A stretch of 64,000 nucleotides of DNA from Fischerella sp. PCC 9431. GTDB lineage: Bacteria; Cyanobacteriota; Cyanobacteriia; Cyanobacteriales; Nostocaceae. Made by a program: the position numbers and the translations under genes. The notes beneath the pieces were generated by a model. It was not told the DNA's origin. It saw only the letters and a list, made by a program, of their open reading frames with translations, and searched no databases. The first letter of the stretch is position 1. Every line of letters starts with the position of its first letter. This document shows positions 38,066 to 49,254 of the stretch, piece after piece. Where the stretch lies: positions 369,500-433,499 of the forward strand of contig NZ_KE650771.1 of NCBI RefSeq assembly GCF_000447295.1, given 5' to 3'.

Positions 38066-38641
38066 GTGGTAAGTAACAAAGTTCTAGTTATCGATGACAC
38101 TACAGTTGTCCGGGTAAAAGTACGAGAAATGTTGCCTCCGGGTAACTTCGATGTATTGGAAGCAAAAGACGGTCTAGAAGGATTGAATTTAATCCGCCAG
38201 GAAAAACTCAGCTTGATTATGTTGGATTTTTTGTTGCCAAAAATGAGTGGCTGGGAAGTTTTTCAACAGATTCAATCTCAAAGCGAACTCAGGAAAATTC
38301 CTCTGGTAATTATGTCTGGTCGTAAGGAAGAGGTTACAGAGAAAATCTCAGAACCCTTTGAAAATTTTGAATTTCTCGGTAAGCCTTTTGATCAAAAGCA
38401 ACTCATTGGCGCAATTAAGTCAGCGATGGCAAAAGCTAAACAGGGGCGTCCAGAGCAGACACCAGTAGCTGCATCCACTACTGACAACAATGTTACAGTA
38501 AATCCTGAAGTCAGCATTACTTCCTCACCTACTGAAATTCAAGAATTAAATGAAAAAATTGTCAAAATGCAAGCCGAAATAGATGCTTTGAAGAAACAAT
38601 TAGCTCAGGTTGTAACTTTTATAAAACAGAAAATCAAGTAG
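38066..38641 (+). CDS. Response regulator with C-terminal coiled coil
   Basis: A 191-residue protein starting at GTG. The receiver domain (about 4-120) has the acidic pair D10-D11, phosphoacceptor D54 (LIMLDFLLPKMSG), T/S at VIMSGR and K106 (LGKPFD). A Thr/Pro/Val-rich linker follows, then a short coiled coil (IQELNEKIVKMQAEIDALKK). No DNA-binding output is present, so it probably works by protein contact. The giant kinase gene 230 bases downstream is a possible partner. Confidence 0.88.
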   Translation: MVSNKVLVIDDTTVVRVKVREMLPPGNFDVLEAKDGLEGLNLIRQEKLSLIMLDFLLPKMSGWEVFQQIQSQSELRKIPLVIMSGRKEEVTEKISEPFENFEFLGKPFDQKQLIGAIKSAMAKAKQGRPEQTPVAASTTDNNVTVNPEVSITSSPTEIQELNEKIVKMQAEIDALKKQLAQVVTFIKQKIK

Positions 38642-38678
38642 TATTAATTGAATTTTTATGCTCCCATTTAGAGCCAAT

Positions 38679-38702
38679 AGCCTGCTGAGGCAGGCTTTTT
38701 TG
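38679..38702 (+). terminator. Intrinsic terminator after the response regulator
   Basis: 7-bp stem AGCCTGC / GCAGGCT with a TGAG loop, then TTTTTTG. It lies 38 bases after the stop, so the response regulator and the giant kinase are probably separate transcripts. Confidence 0.85.
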
Positions 38703-38868
38703 TATGAATAAATCTTATTTATATAGAATTTAATTTTGTAGTATTGATGTTTGAATTAACTAAATATATTGCACAAAATATATACAATTTAATGAAATTA
38801 TATGATAGCAGTAATAGAGCAGTGGGAATACTAGATTTATGGATACCATAATCAGACTCAGCTAAAAA

Positions 38869-41800
38869 ATGTTGTTACCATTAAATAGAATTATTTCCTT
38901 TCCTGGCTATTCTATTACTGAGCAAATCTACTTAGGCAGTAGAACTATTGTTTATCGAGGTATTAGAGAACTAGACCAACAAGGTGTCATCATCAAACTG
39001 ATGCGAAATGAATACCCTACCCTCAATGAAATCGCTCAATTTCGCAATCAATATATAATTACAAAAAAACTTAATTTTCTAGGCATAGTTAAAACTTATA
39101 CTTTAGAAAGTTACCACAACGGTTATGCCATTGTCATGGAAGACTTTGGCGGTATTTCACTTCAACAATGGATAGGCAAAAACAACATAGATGTATCTGC
39201 TGTTGGGAATATTAACAATTTTGAATTACCTATCAATGATTTTCTTGATATTAGCATTCAAATTGCTTCCATTCTTGATCAGTTACATCGTCAACGTATT
39301 ATTCATAAAGACATCAAACCTGCCAATATTTTGATTAATCCTACTACAAAAGAAATCAAAATTATTGATTTCAGTATTGCTTCTCTGTTACCAAGAGAGA
39401 TTCAACATCTTACCAATCCTAATGTTTTAGAAGGCACACTATCCTATATTTCTCCAGAACAAACTGGGCGGATGAATCGAGGAATTGACTACCGCACCGA
39501 CTTTTATTCCCTTGGTGTGACTTTCTTTGAACTCCTTACGGGACAGTTACCTTTTATAGCTGCTGACTCGATGGAGTTAGTTTACTCTCATATCGCCAAA
39601 GAAGCAGCAAAAGCCAGCGAAATAAATTCTAAAATTCCGCTAATATTGTCTGAGATTATCAGCAAACTAATGGCAAAAAATGCTGAAGACCGCTATCAGA
39701 GTGCTTTGGGTTTAAAGTATGACTTAGAAATATGTAAACAACAGTGGCAAGAGACTAGTAAAATAGATTCCTTTGAGTTAGCTACTAAAGATATCTCCAA
39801 CCGCTTTCTCATTCCCGAAAAACTCTACGGTCGTCAATGGGAAGTGGAAACTTTACTTGCTGCTTTTGAACGCCTTGGGAATTTTAATTCTTCCAGACAA
39901 GCAGAGATGATATTAGTTGTTGGTGATCCTGGTGTAGGTAAAACTGCTGTTGTTAACGAAGTTCATAAACCTATTGTTCGTCAGCGCAGTTATTTCATCA
40001 AAGGAAAATTTGACCAGTTTCAACGAGATATTCCTTTTTCTGGATGGGTAGAAGCCTTTCAAGATTTAATCAGGCAATTATTGTTAGAATCTGATGCCGA
40101 AATACAACGATGGAAAGCTAAGATATTGTCAGTTTTGGGTGATCAAGCTCAAGTAATTATTAATGTTATTCCTCAATTAGAACAAATTACTGGCAAGCAA
40201 CCTCCTGTTGATGAATTGTCTAGCAATGCTGCGGAAAATCGTTTTAATTTATTATTCCAAAGATTTATCCAGGTTTTTACGAGCAAAGAGCATCCTTTAG
40301 TTATATTTTTGGATGATTTGCAATGGGCAGATACTGCATCTTTAAAGTTTATCCAATTACTCACAACTTCGATTCATTCTCCCTTATTATCTTCTACTAC
40401 ATCGGAGGATACACGAGAGTTTGCAGTAAAAGAAATAGCTACTGTCGCAACTAATGAAGGAAGTCTATTACTGATTGGTGCATATCGAGATAATGAAGTC
40501 TCTAGAACACACCCACTCTGTCTAACACTGAACGAAATTGAAAAAAATAGAGGTGGAATTCATACAATTACACTAAAATCATTAAATCAGAGTGATTTAA
40601 ATTGCTTGATCGCTGATACTCTTCATTGTACTGAAGCAATGGCTATTCCTCTGACTCAAATGGTGTTTGCAAAAACTAAAGGTAATCCATTTTTTACCAA
40701 TCAATTTCTGAAATCTTTATATGCAGAACAACTAATTCAATTTCATTTTAATGTTGGCTATTGGCAATATAATCTGGCAAAGATAATGACGTTATCACTG
40801 ACAGATGACGTTGTAGAATTTATGGCTATGCAATTAGAAAAGTTGCCAAGGCATACCCAAGAAATTCTAAAATTAGCAGCGTGTATTGGCAATCAATTTG
40901 ACCTCAAAACACTATCAATTGTATATGAAAAGAATGCAATAGATACTGCCTCTGATTTATGGACGGCTTTACACGAAGGATTGGTTATACCTGAAACTGA
41001 TGAATATAAATTATTTATTGAAGATAGTGACAATTCATTAATCATAAATGATGTTAGACAATCGACTCAGTTACCAGTTACCAAAAACCAATTACCAAAA
41101 TACAAATTTGTCCATGATCGAGTTCAACAAGCTGCTTATTTACTAATTCCTGAAGAAAAGAAAAAATCAATTCATCTCACAATTGGAAGATTGTTGTTGA
41201 AAAAAATTCCAACTCAAGATAGAGAAGAAAATATTTTTGCTTTGGTCAATCAGTTAAATATCGGTCTAGATTTAATCACTAACCAGGTAGAAAGTGATGA
41301 ACTCGCTGCAATGAATTTAATTGCTGGACGTAGAGCTTTATCATCAACAGCTTATGGAACAGCAATTAAGTATTTAACTACTGGTATCGAATTATTGAAA
41401 GATGATGGCTGGAAAAGAACATATGAACTGACTCTATCTTTATATGAAACAGCAGCAGAAGCAGCATACTTATTTGGTAACTTTGAACAGATAGAACAAT
41501 TTGTCCAGATAGTGTTAGCACAAGCTAAAACACTGCTGGAAAAAGTGAAAGTTTACGAAGTCAAAATTAAAGCCTATGGAGCGCAAAACCAAGCGTTGGG
41601 AGCAGTTAATATTGCGCTAACTGTTTTAAAGCAATTGGGAATAGAATTTCCCCAAAATTCCAACCAATCTGATGTGCAGCTAGCAATGGTACAAATAACA
41701 TCAAATCTAGCTGGCAGATACATTGAAGACTTAATTAATCTGCCACAAATGACTGAAGCTAAAGCTTTAGCGGTTATGCGTATTCTATCAAATGCAACTC

Positions 41801-44559
41801 CTTTTACCTATCAAGTTACTCCAGAATTATTTATATTAATGGTTCTGAAACAAATCGAATTATCGTTAAAGTATGGAAATTCTCCTCTGTCTTCCTTTGT
41901 TTATGTAGTCTACGGATTTATACTCTGCGGGGTAATAGGAGATATTGAATCTGGTTATAAATTTGGCAAGCTAGCTTTAAATCTGTTGGCAAGATTCCAG
42001 CCTCAAGAGACTATAGCTAAAGTAGGTATGACATTTTATGCGCTTGTCAGTATTTGGCAAAACCATGCTAATGAAACATTGATGCATTTTCTCAGATATT
42101 ACTCTGCTGGACTAGAAACGGGAGATTTAGAGTTTGCTGCCTATTCTTTGATGTATTACTGTAACTATTCGTATCTCATTGGTAAAGATTTAACAGAGCT
42201 AGAACACGAAATTTCAATTTACAGCAATGCCATTAGCCAGATTAAGCAAGAAAGAATATATCACTGGAGTGCTATCTATCAACAAAGTGTCTTAAATATG
42301 CTAGGGGCTATGGAAAATCCCTGTCGTTTAATTGGTGGGGCTTATAACGAGGAAAAAATGCTGCGGCTTCATTTAGAAACAAATGATACAGTTGGACTTT
42401 TATACTTGTATTTTAACAAATTATATTTGTGTTACCTGTTTCAAGATTTTCCACAAGCCTTGGAAAATTCCAATTTTGCAGAAAAGTATTTATCAGGTGG
42501 CATAGGACAATTGATTTTTCCTCTATTTTACTTTTACACTTCCCTAGTGCATCTATCCATGTATTTTGATGTTGAGGAATCTAAACAAAAACAAATCTTA
42601 GATAAAGTTGCTATAAATCAGGAAAAATTTCGGAAATGGACACATCACGCCCCAATGAATTATTTACATAAATATTATTTAGTGGAGGCAGAAAAACATA
42701 GAGTTCTGAATGAATACCTCGAAGCAATGGATAATTATGATCACGCTATTGCTCTGGCAAAAAAACATGATTACATTAATGAAGAAGCTCTTGCTAATGA
42801 ACTGGCTGCTCGGTTCTATATAGAATGGGGTAAACAAAAAATTGCTCAAACTTACCTCACTGATGCTTATTATTGCTACGCTCGCTGGGGAGCTAAAGCC
42901 AAAATTGATGATCTGGCAAAACGTTATCCTCAATTACTTGCTCCTATTCTCCAGCAAAGCAAATCAATTACATACAGTAGTGAAAAAATTACTTTATCTT
43001 ATCACACAACTTTATCAACTCAAAGTATTCACCAGACTTTGATTAGCCCTGGTACAAGTATTTCTGACTCTTTAGATTTAACTAGTGTCATAAAAGCTTC
43101 ACAAGCACTCTCTAGAGAAATTGAATTAGATCAATTGCTATCTACTTTAATGAAAATCGTAATGGAAAATGCAGGAGCTTCTAAATGTGCTTTGATGCTA
43201 AATTCGGGTGATAAATTGGACTTAACTGTTACTGCTATGAGTTCCGATTCCAATTTAGCATCTGCTTACACAGAATTTCCTACAATTAATCTTTCTTGTA
43301 GCTATGATCTTCCAATTAATCTGATTAATTACGTCAAACGCACAAAAGAAAGATTTGTTGTTGATGATGCAAATTTGGAAGACTTTCTAGCCAATGATAG
43401 CTACATTATTCGTGAACAACCTAAAAGTTTGTTATGTATTCCTATTATCCATCAGGGAAAATTTCTGGGTATTCTGTATCTAGAAAATAATTTGACAACA
43501 GGAGCATTTACACGCGATCGCCTAGAACTGCTACAAATAATTACTACCCAAGTGGCAATCTCTCTACACAATGCTATCCTCTATAAAGATTTAGCAGAAG
43601 CAAAGGAAGAGCTAGAAGAATATAATCATAATTTAAAGGAGAAAGTTGAACGCCGAACGCAGGAAATCAACGATAATAATCAACGTTTAAAAAAAGTCAT
43701 TTCGGATTTGAAAAACGCCCAAGTACAACTTATTCAAAGTGAAAAAATGTCTAGCTTAGGGCAAATGATAGCGGGAATTGCTCATGAGATAAATAACCCC
43801 ATTAATTTTATTCATGGCAATATTATTCATGCACAACAATACGTGCAAGATTTATTAGAATTAATTAATATTTATCAGCAAGAATATCCCAATCCTCCTG
43901 AATATGTTACTAAAAAAAATGCAGAAATAGACCTAGATTTCTTAGTGCAAGATTTGCCAAAAATTTTGAATTCTATGAATCTTGGAACGTCGCGTATCAG
44001 CAATATTGTTTTGGGTTTACGCAATTTCTCTCGCTTAGATGAAGCTGACATGAAGCCTGTAGATATTCATGAGGGGATCGATAACACTTTGATGATTTTG
44101 CAACATAAACTTAAAGCAAACAATGATCGTCCTGAAATACAAGTCATTAAAGAATATGGAGAACTGCCAGAGATTACTTGTTATGCTGGTCAATTAAATC
44201 AGGTATTTATGAATATTCTGAGTAATGCGATCGATATACTAGATGAGGGAAATAAATCATGGACTATGGGTAATGGAGAAGATTCTTCTTCATTACCCAC
44301 AATTCATATTAGTACTGAATTAGCAGAAAAAAATATGGTCAGGATTCGTATTGCTGATAATGGCAATGGTATGAATTTTGAAGTGCAACAAAAAATATTT
44401 GACCCATTTTTTACCACTAAGCCCGTTGGAAGAGGTACAGGTTTAGGATTATCAATTAGTTATCAAATTGTTGTCGATAAACACAAGGGTAATTTAATGT
44501 GTGATTCTACTCCTGGAAAAGGGACTGAGTTTGTAATTAAAATTCCAATGCCACACTAA
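38869..44559 (+). CDS. Giant Ser/Thr kinase - AAA ATPase - GAF - histidine kinase (HstK type)
   Basis: A 1896-residue sensor protein. The Ser/Thr kinase domain (about 10-285) has K43, the catalytic loop [10 protein letters not shown] (D148) and DFS (167-169) in place of DFG. A large ATPase module (about 313-600) has Walker A GDPGVGKT (352-359) and Walker B-like [13 protein letters not shown] long helical, TPR-like region (about 640-1380) follows. A GAF domain is at about 1418-1570, then a coiled coil. The histidine kinase has H1639 in [13 protein letters not shown] and the ATPase N box [10 protein letters not shown] and DNGNGMN G1 box, with [20 protein letters not shown]. Such proteins are frequent in heterocyst formers. 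Its 3' end meets the FAD oxygenase gene head-on. Confidence 0.95.
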   Translation: MLLPLNRIISFPGYSITEQIYLGSRTIVYRGIRELDQQGVIIKLMRNEYPTLNEIAQFRNQYIITKKLNFLGIVKTYTLESYHNGYAIVMEDFGGISLQQWIGKNNIDVSAVGNINNFELPINDFLDISIQIASILDQLHRQRIIHKDIKPANILINPTTKEIKIIDFSIASLLPREIQHLTNPNVLEGTLSYISPEQTGRMNRGIDYRTDFYSLGVTFFELLTGQLPFIAADSMELVYSHIAKEAAKASEINSKIPLILSEIISKLMAKNAEDRYQSALGLKYDLEICKQQWQETSKIDSFELATKDISNRFLIPEKLYGRQWEVETLLAAFERLGNFNSSRQAEMILVVGDPGVGKTAVVNEVHKPIVRQRSYFIKGKFDQFQRDIPFSGWVEAFQDLIRQLLLESDAEIQRWKAKILSVLGDQAQVIINVIPQLEQITGKQPPVDELSSNAAENRFNLLFQRFIQVFTSKEHPLVIFLDDLQWADTASLKFIQLLTTSIHSPLLSSTTSEDTREFAVKEIATVATNEGSLLLIGAYRDNEVSRTHPLCLTLNEIEKNRGGIHTITLKSLNQSDLNCLIADTLHCTEAMAIPLTQMVFAKTKGNPFFTNQFLKSLYAEQLIQFHFNVGYWQYNLAKIMTLSLTDDVVEFMAMQLEKLPRHTQEILKLAACIGNQFDLKTLSIVYEKNAIDTASDLWTALHEGLVIPETDEYKLFIEDSDNSLIINDVRQSTQLPVTKNQLPKYKFVHDRVQQAAYLLIPEEKKKSIHLTIGRLLLKKIPTQDREENIFALVNQLNIGLDLITNQVESDELAAMNLIAGRRALSSTAYGTAIKYLTTGIELLKDDGWKRTYELTLSLYETAAEAAYLFGNFEQIEQFVQIVLAQAKTLLEKVKVYEVKIKAYGAQNQALGAVNIALTVLKQLGIEFPQNSNQSDVQLAMVQITSNLAGRYIEDLINLPQMTEAKALAVMRILSNATPFTYQVTPELFILMVLKQIELSLKYGNSPLSSFVYVVYGFILCGVIGDIESGYKFGKLALNLLARFQPQETIAKVGMTFYALVSIWQNHANETLMHFLRYYSAGLETGDLEFAAYSLMYYCNYSYLIGKDLTELEHEISIYSNAISQIKQERIYHWSAIYQQSVLNMLGAMENPCRLIGGAYNEEKMLRLHLETNDTVGLLYLYFNKLYLCYLFQDFPQALENSNFAEKYLSGGIGQLIFPLFYFYTSLVHLSMYFDVEESKQKQILDKVAINQEKFRKWTHHAPMNYLHKYYLVEAEKHRVLNEYLEAMDNYDHAIALAKKHDYINEEALANELAARFYIEWGKQKIAQTYLTDAYYCYARWGAKAKIDDLAKRYPQLLAPILQQSKSITYSSEKITLSYHTTLSTQSIHQTLISPGTSISDSLDLTSVIKASQALSREIELDQLLSTLMKIVMENAGASKCALMLNSGDKLDLTVTAMSSDSNLASAYTEFPTINLSCSYDLPINLINYVKRTKERFVVDDANLEDFLANDSYIIREQPKSLLCIPIIHQGKFLGILYLENNLTTGAFTRDRLELLQIITTQVAISLHNAILYKDLAEAKEELEEYNHNLKEKVERRTQEINDNNQRLKKVISDLKNAQVQLIQSEKMSSLGQMIAGIAHEINNPINFIHGNIIHAQQYVQDLLELINIYQQEYPNPPEYVTKKNAEIDLDFLVQDLPKILNSMNLGTSRISNIVLGLRNFSRLDEADMKPVDIHEGIDNTLMILQHKLKANNDRPEIQVIKEYGELPEITCYAGQLNQVFMNILSNAIDILDEGNKSWTMGNGEDSSSLPTIHISTELAEKNMVRIRIADNGNGMNFEVQQKIFDPFFTTKPVGRGTGLGLSISYQIVVDKHKGNLMCDSTPGKGTEFVIKIPMPH

Positions 44560-45962
44560 ACTTTTTGTTCTGTTGCAAAATCATTTGATGGTTTTGCAGA
44601 ACTCCTCTTATAGTGATTGATAAGTCGCTTCAACATCAGCCCTATTATATTGGGCTGAAAAAATTCACTGGGAGGCTTGACCATGTGCATTACTTCTAAA
44701 AAAGTCTTGTGTATATCAGCACTTTCCGATTGCAAGAGTAACACTTGCTCTAGATAACGTTGCATAAGTTGGGTTTTGAAATTGGGTCGTTTTCCTTCAG
44801 TAGTATGCCAACGTAAGTCCTCGCCCGTCGTCATTAGCCAGGGTACAGCAATTACCTTGCTCAATTGTTTTTGAAAATATTGGGGTAGACCAATTATATT
44901 TCTATCAGGATTGCTATATAATTTTTGACTCAAACATTTATCTAAAGTTAACGCTCCCAAAGCTGCGGTTGTCATACCTTGTCCGTAGACAGGATTGAAA
45001 GCACAGACAGCATCACCCAGTATCACAAAGCCTTCTGGTAGTCTAGCAAGTTTGTCATAATGACGCAGGCGATTTTCCGTACGCTGATAGGCGTAAATAG
45101 GTGAAATGGGTTGGGCATCTTTAATCGTTTCATAGAGAATAGGCGATCGCAGGCTACGAGCAAATTCTATAAAACCAACCTCATTAGTAGGTGGATAATC
45201 TCGGCCCATACCAATCAATACTAGAATCCAGCGATTATTTTCTATTTGATAAATAGCACCGCCGCGAGAGTTATTAGGTGGTTGTACTGTTACATACACG
45301 CATCGCCAGTCAGTTTTTAAATCAATTGGCTTTTGAAACCAACGACTAGCATAGCCCAAAAAAGGTTTGATAACTGTCTGTTGAGGTGATAGGTAGCCCA
45401 TTCTCTCCAAAAACTGGGGAGATTGGGAATTACGACCACTTGCATCAACTACTAAATCAGCAAATATATCTGTTTCCGGTTGATTGCGAAAGCGTACCCG
45501 CACACCTGTAACACTCGTCTGATCGAAATTAGACAGTAAACTAGTTACCTGTCCTGCTTCCATAAATACAACACGGTTGTTAGTAGCCAAGCGACGACGG
45601 ATAGTCCACTCCAAAAGATTCCGGCTGTAGTTGCGAGTAATTAGACCAGAATTAAAGCGGGGCGCCCAACCACTAAAACCCAGCCAGGGGCAAGCAACTC
45701 CCCAGTCCATACTAGGTGCATCCAGTGAAGCTAATTCAGCATCTATACCAGGGAAAAGCTCTTCCAGTATCTGCTGACCTCGTTTTAACAGTACATGAAC
45801 ATGAGGTGCTTGAGGTACACCTTGACGGTCTTCTGGTTGCTTAGGGAAGTGGTCTCGTTCAACAATAATTACTTTTTCAAAGTATTTAGTTAATACTTTA
45901 GCTGCTAGGAGTCCAGCAATACTTCCACCTATTACAAGAGCTTGTTTATTTTGGAAAACCAT
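44556..45962 (-). CDS. FAD-dependent mono-oxygenase-like protein
   Basis: A 468-residue flavoprotein oxidoreductase. The N-terminal dinucleotide-binding motif is VIGGSIAGLLAAK (about 10-22), followed by VERDHFP. The middle motif VVDASGRNS and the second FAD motif GDAVCAFNPVYGQGMT (G316-D317) place it in the PHBH-like fold with aromatic hydroxylases, halogenases and squalene-epoxidase-like enzymes. It lies 122 bases downstream of the terpene synthase on the same strand, so it probably oxidises the terpene product. Substrate is inferred from context only. No K-x-x-x-x-K type halogenase motif was seen. Its stop codon overlaps the kinase stop. Confidence 0.85.
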   Translation of the reverse strand: MVFQNKQALVIGGSIAGLLAAKVLTKYFEKVIIVERDHFPKQPEDRQGVPQAPHVHVLLKRGQQILEELFPGIDAELASLDAPSMDWGVACPWLGFSGWAPRFNSGLITRNYSRNLLEWTIRRRLATNNRVVFMEAGQVTSLLSNFDQTSVTGVRVRFRNQPETDIFADLVVDASGRNSQSPQFLERMGYLSPQQTVIKPFLGYASRWFQKPIDLKTDWRCVYVTVQPPNNSRGGAIYQIENNRWILVLIGMGRDYPPTNEVGFIEFARSLRSPILYETIKDAQPISPIYAYQRTENRLRHYDKLARLPEGFVILGDAVCAFNPVYGQGMTTAALGALTLDKCLSQKLYSNPDRNIIGLPQYFQKQLSKVIAVPWLMTTGEDLRWHTTEGKRPNFKTQLMQRYLEQVLLLQSESADIHKTFLEVMHMVKPPSEFFQPNIIGLMLKRLINHYKRSSAKPSNDFATEQKV

Positions 45963-46084
45963 TAGTTCCTGATTTTTATATGCAAATGAAACAGTGAACT
46001 AGTCTGAGTGACAGCCCAAGATAAAATTGATAGTAGATATCTTCAACCCTTCTTAGTAATTTCATCTTGGAAAGCAAGTCGTTG

Positions 46085-47053
46085 TTAAGATTTAGCTAGC
46101 TGGAGTTTTTCGATGTCGTGATAGCGCCTAGATTGACAGTGCCAATCGAGATTACCGCGTATCCAACTATGCAAACCTGATATATACTTTGCAACTTGAG
46201 CATCTATCTCTTCTCCAAAACTGGGAATAGATGCTTCAAGAGCAATCATATTTCTGATTTCTTGATCATGCATTTCTACAGCACGTTGAATTGCTTGTTC
46301 TAGAGGGAGTTCTTGGTTGTAAGCCAGTACTATGATCAAATTGTTAACATCACCAATCGCTATTTCTTTTGATGCTGAAAAGATGTCGTTGCACCAAGAT
46401 GCGATATTATTTGCCATCAGTCTTAACTGTTTCAAAGAATCATTTTCTCGTAAAAATTCAGGAATTATCAAATGATTGCAAAAGTCAATTAAATCGAGAA
46501 AATGTTCCATTCCTCCAGTTAAGCTACGCATTCTGATATAAGTATCAACGTCAGGTACGTTTCGATGTGCTTTATTAGCTGCTTCTTGAACACATCCGTT
46601 GAAGAAACCCTCAATGCTTTGGACAAAGTAATCATACCATTTGACACTTTCTATTTGAAGAAGTCTGTCTCGAATATCACGTAATGCATAAGCGTGAGCT
46701 AAATCACTATTTCTAAGTTCCGAACCCTGCAATATTTCAACAAATCTTGTGTAATAAACCTGTAGTAAGCTGGGGTTTTTTCCTATATATTCCTCGTCGC
46801 ATAGATCATCAAAAGTCATCATCCAGCTTACCCAATCATTTATAATTTTCAATTCTTCTAGCTCGCAATAAGGATAGCAACGAGCAGTTAGTAAAAAAAA
46901 TTGTGATTTGGAGAAACTCCGAGCAACTGCTTTATTTTTCAGAAGATTGAAGCGCAAAACCCATTCAAGAGCATAATTTTCTAGAACATCAACATGCTTA
47001 TTAATTTGAGATGGAAATGGGCAGTACAATTGAGGTAAAGTAAATTGATTCAT
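46085..47053 (-). CDS. Class I terpene synthase (sesquiterpene type)
   Basis: Metal-dependent cyclase turning a prenyl diphosphate, most likely farnesyl diphosphate, into a cyclic terpene. A 322-residue single alpha domain. Numbered from the ATG at 47053: aspartate motif D82-D83-L-C-D86, pyrophosphate sensor R176 (YIRMRSLTGG), NSE triad N222-D-I-F-S226-A-S-K-E230, and a C-terminal RRY. Sensor and NSE are 46 residues apart, as in other bacterial cyclases. The frame could begin at a TTG six codons earlier, but MNQFTLPQLYCPFPS is the family-like start. It is too short for the two-domain geosmin synthase. The product is unknown; related Nostoc enzymes make selinene and germacrene types. Confidence 0.93.
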   Translation of the reverse strand: MNQFTLPQLYCPFPSQINKHVDVLENYALEWVLRFNLLKNKAVARSFSKSQFFLLTARCYPYCELEELKIINDWVSWMMTFDDLCDEEYIGKNPSLLQVYYTRFVEILQGSELRNSDLAHAYALRDIRDRLLQIESVKWYDYFVQSIEGFFNGCVQEAANKAHRNVPDVDTYIRMRSLTGGMEHFLDLIDFCNHLIIPEFLRENDSLKQLRLMANNIASWCNDIFSASKEIAIGDVNNLIIVLAYNQELPLEQAIQRAVEMHDQEIRNMIALEASIPSFGEEIDAQVAKYISGLHSWIRGNLDWHCQSRRYHDIEKLQLAKS

Positions 47054-48460
47054 AAAAACTTTGTAAGTCAAGTAAACATCAGATTAACTTGACCCCATAA
47101 GTAAATATGCGTATAAAAATTGAAGGAAATACTGGTATGTACTAACTATGAGTACAATTTATTTTGTTACCAAATATCCATAGATTTATTTGATTTATAA
47201 GACCACAAGTTGAAGCCTCTACTGATGAATGTAAGTTCATCCTTAACGTTATAAAGGGTGGTTGTATCTGCAATCAACCGCGCTTTATATTTTTAGAGGC
47301 GTCACACACATATCTTGAAATCAAATTCGATGATTATTTCGATGATTATTTGGTAGCAGTATAGATCCACACAGTATCTGCTTTTTATCGATACACAAAC
47401 TAAACAAAGCTAGTTATATTATCTAAGCTTCATTTGGGGTACACAATTAAATTTTGCAGACACAAAAAACGACAAAACAGACAATATAAAGGATGAAATT
47501 AGGAACATCCTCATAATTGGGAATACAGAAGTTTATGGCAAAAAATTCATCAGTTACAGGCACAAAAAATCAAACAGTGTTAATAACAGATTTTGGAAAA
47601 ATTACCCAAACTGTCTACATTGTTGAATTATTTTCTTGATCCTAAAACCCTCAATTAACATAATGTTTAGTTTTTTCTTAAAAATCTATCCGTAAATACC
47701 TAGAAATCTGAATACTGGTTCAAGCTAAAACATACAATGTGTTATTACTAACTTGTATTTATTATAAAATTACTTAATTTTGTCAAAGAAAAATATTAAC
47801 TGATATTCTCATTTGTTTATAGATCGCATCCATAGAAAAATTTTATAAAAGAAAGCAATAAAGTATTTTTTTTACCTAATTCTGAGTTAGTTTTCGTCAA
47901 TATCAGCTTTTAATGACATTTTATGAGAATTTAAATCACAAACAACATACCAGGTTAATACTAAAAATGGTATAAAAAGCTACTATTTTCTTTTAAGCTT
48001 TAAAAGCTAGAAAACACGGTAATATCTACTTAAAAACAGCAATAATAGTTAGTAAATTTGTAAATTATCTAATAAACTGTAAAATAATATACTAAAACAC
48101 TTAGAGCATCTTTTTAAAGTAATAAAAATATCCACCTAACTAATTTCATTATATGGATAGATTGACATTACTATTATGAACAACAGTGGTGTGGCGAAAG
48201 TCAGATAGATTTTGATCCTACCTTTTGTAATTTTATAGATAATAATACTTAGGCAATGGTTAAAAAAGTCGATAAATTGAAAAGTCTTCCCAAGTGCGAT
48301 CGCCAATCATCAAATACTTTTCTTTTAAAGTAAAATATTGTCTCTCTACTTTTCTTTTTCAGTGAAAATGCTGCTTTTGATCGTATAATTTTTGTGCTGT
48401 AATGAAAGTCTAGAGCAATTAACCAAAAAGTTACGGTTAAATATACTATTCCTGCATTAC
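47054..48460. other. Long AT-rich region upstream of the terpene synthase
   Basis: About 1.4 kb between the divergent terpene synthase and Crp genes, with very low GC. It contains an inverted repeat GGTTG / CAACC near 47262-47280 with extended pairing (AAAG ... CTTT), and a small open frame at 47535. Otherwise nothing is recognised. The length suggests an extended control region or a deleted gene. Confidence 0.6.
47535..47639 (+). CDS. Possible 34-residue peptide
   Basis: ATG frame reading MAKNSSVTGTKNQTVLITDF then a further 14 residues to a TGA. Codon use looks balanced and polar residues dominate. No Shine-Dalgarno sequence is obvious (GAATACAGAAG lies near). It sits in an otherwise non-coding gap upstream of the terpene synthase. 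It could be a small regulator or precursor peptide, or chance. Confidence 0.25.
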   Translation: MAKNSSVTGTKNQTVLITDFGKITQTVYIVELFS

Positions 48461-49144
48461 ATGCATACAGAGGTTTTTAGTGAACTTTTCCCTTTAATAA
48501 ATACAGCCAATCCACAAACTCTGGAATGGTTGCTTTCGGTTGCTGTTGAACACGAATACCCGGCTGGACGCGCTGTGTTGATGGAAGATGCTTGGGGTAA
48601 TGCAATTTACCTTATAGTTTCTGGTTGGGTAAAAGTTCGGCGCACTATAGGTGAAGATTCCTTAGCTTTGGCCATTTTGGGTCGGGGCGATTTTTTTGGA
48701 GAAATGGCAATTTTGGATGAATCTCCTCGTTCAACTGATGTAATTGCTCTTTCAGCAGTAAAATTATTGAGTATCTCTAAAGAAAAATTTATTCATATTT
48801 TATTTAAAGATCCACAGCTGCACCACCGAATGCTGCAATTAATGGTGAAGCGACTACGATATGCAAACGTACGCTTGCAAATGCGCTCCTCTCCACCAGC
48901 AATCAAACTTGTTCAGATTCTTGTCAGCTTGGGCGAAAGCTATGGTGAACCATCAGACCAAGGTAGAAAAATTTTTAACATCCCTTTTAAAGATTTAGCA
49001 GATGTCACAGAAATTGGGGTTGAAGAAACTACCAAAATTATGGAAAAATTAAACGAAAAAGGTTGGATCAAAATTGACACTGCTAATCAAGTAGTTTATC
49101 TCGTCAATTTTCGCCAAATGATCAATCTAGCAGGCAAAGTTTAA
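48461..49144 (+). CDS. Crp/Fnr-family transcriptional regulator
   Basis: A 227-residue protein from the ATG at 48461 (MHTEVFSELFPL, family-like); a longer frame adds 23 residues. The cyclic-nucleotide-binding domain (about 15-130) has GDFFGEMAILDESPRSTDVI, close to the phosphate-binding cassette of cAMP receptors. The DNA-binding winged helix is at about 160-215 (FKDLADVTEIGVEETTKIME). Whether it binds cAMP is unknown. It is divergent from the terpene synthase and so may control it, but it also resembles a Crp type widely kept in cyanobacteria without terpene genes. Confidence 0.9.
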   Translation: MHTEVFSELFPLINTANPQTLEWLLSVAVEHEYPAGRAVLMEDAWGNAIYLIVSGWVKVRRTIGEDSLALAILGRGDFFGEMAILDESPRSTDVIALSAVKLLSISKEKFIHILFKDPQLHHRMLQLMVKRLRYANVRLQMRSSPPAIKLVQILVSLGESYGEPSDQGRKIFNIPFKDLADVTEIGVEETTKIMEKLNEKGWIKIDTANQVVYLVNFRQMINLAGKV

Positions 49145-49254
49145 TACTTTCAGGTCATTATGGCAGTTTGTGTATATAAGAGTTATGAGTTAGGAGTTAT
49201 GAGTTAAATTAATCTTTTGACTCATAATTCTGTAAGGTTTACTCTTAAGTTCAG

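Noticed and set aside
46085-47053. Geosmin or 2-methylisoborneol synthase
   Set aside because: Geosmin synthase has two domains and about twice the length; a 2-methylisoborneol cluster would include a GPP methyltransferase, which is absent. The Crp gene nearby is divergent and of a general type.
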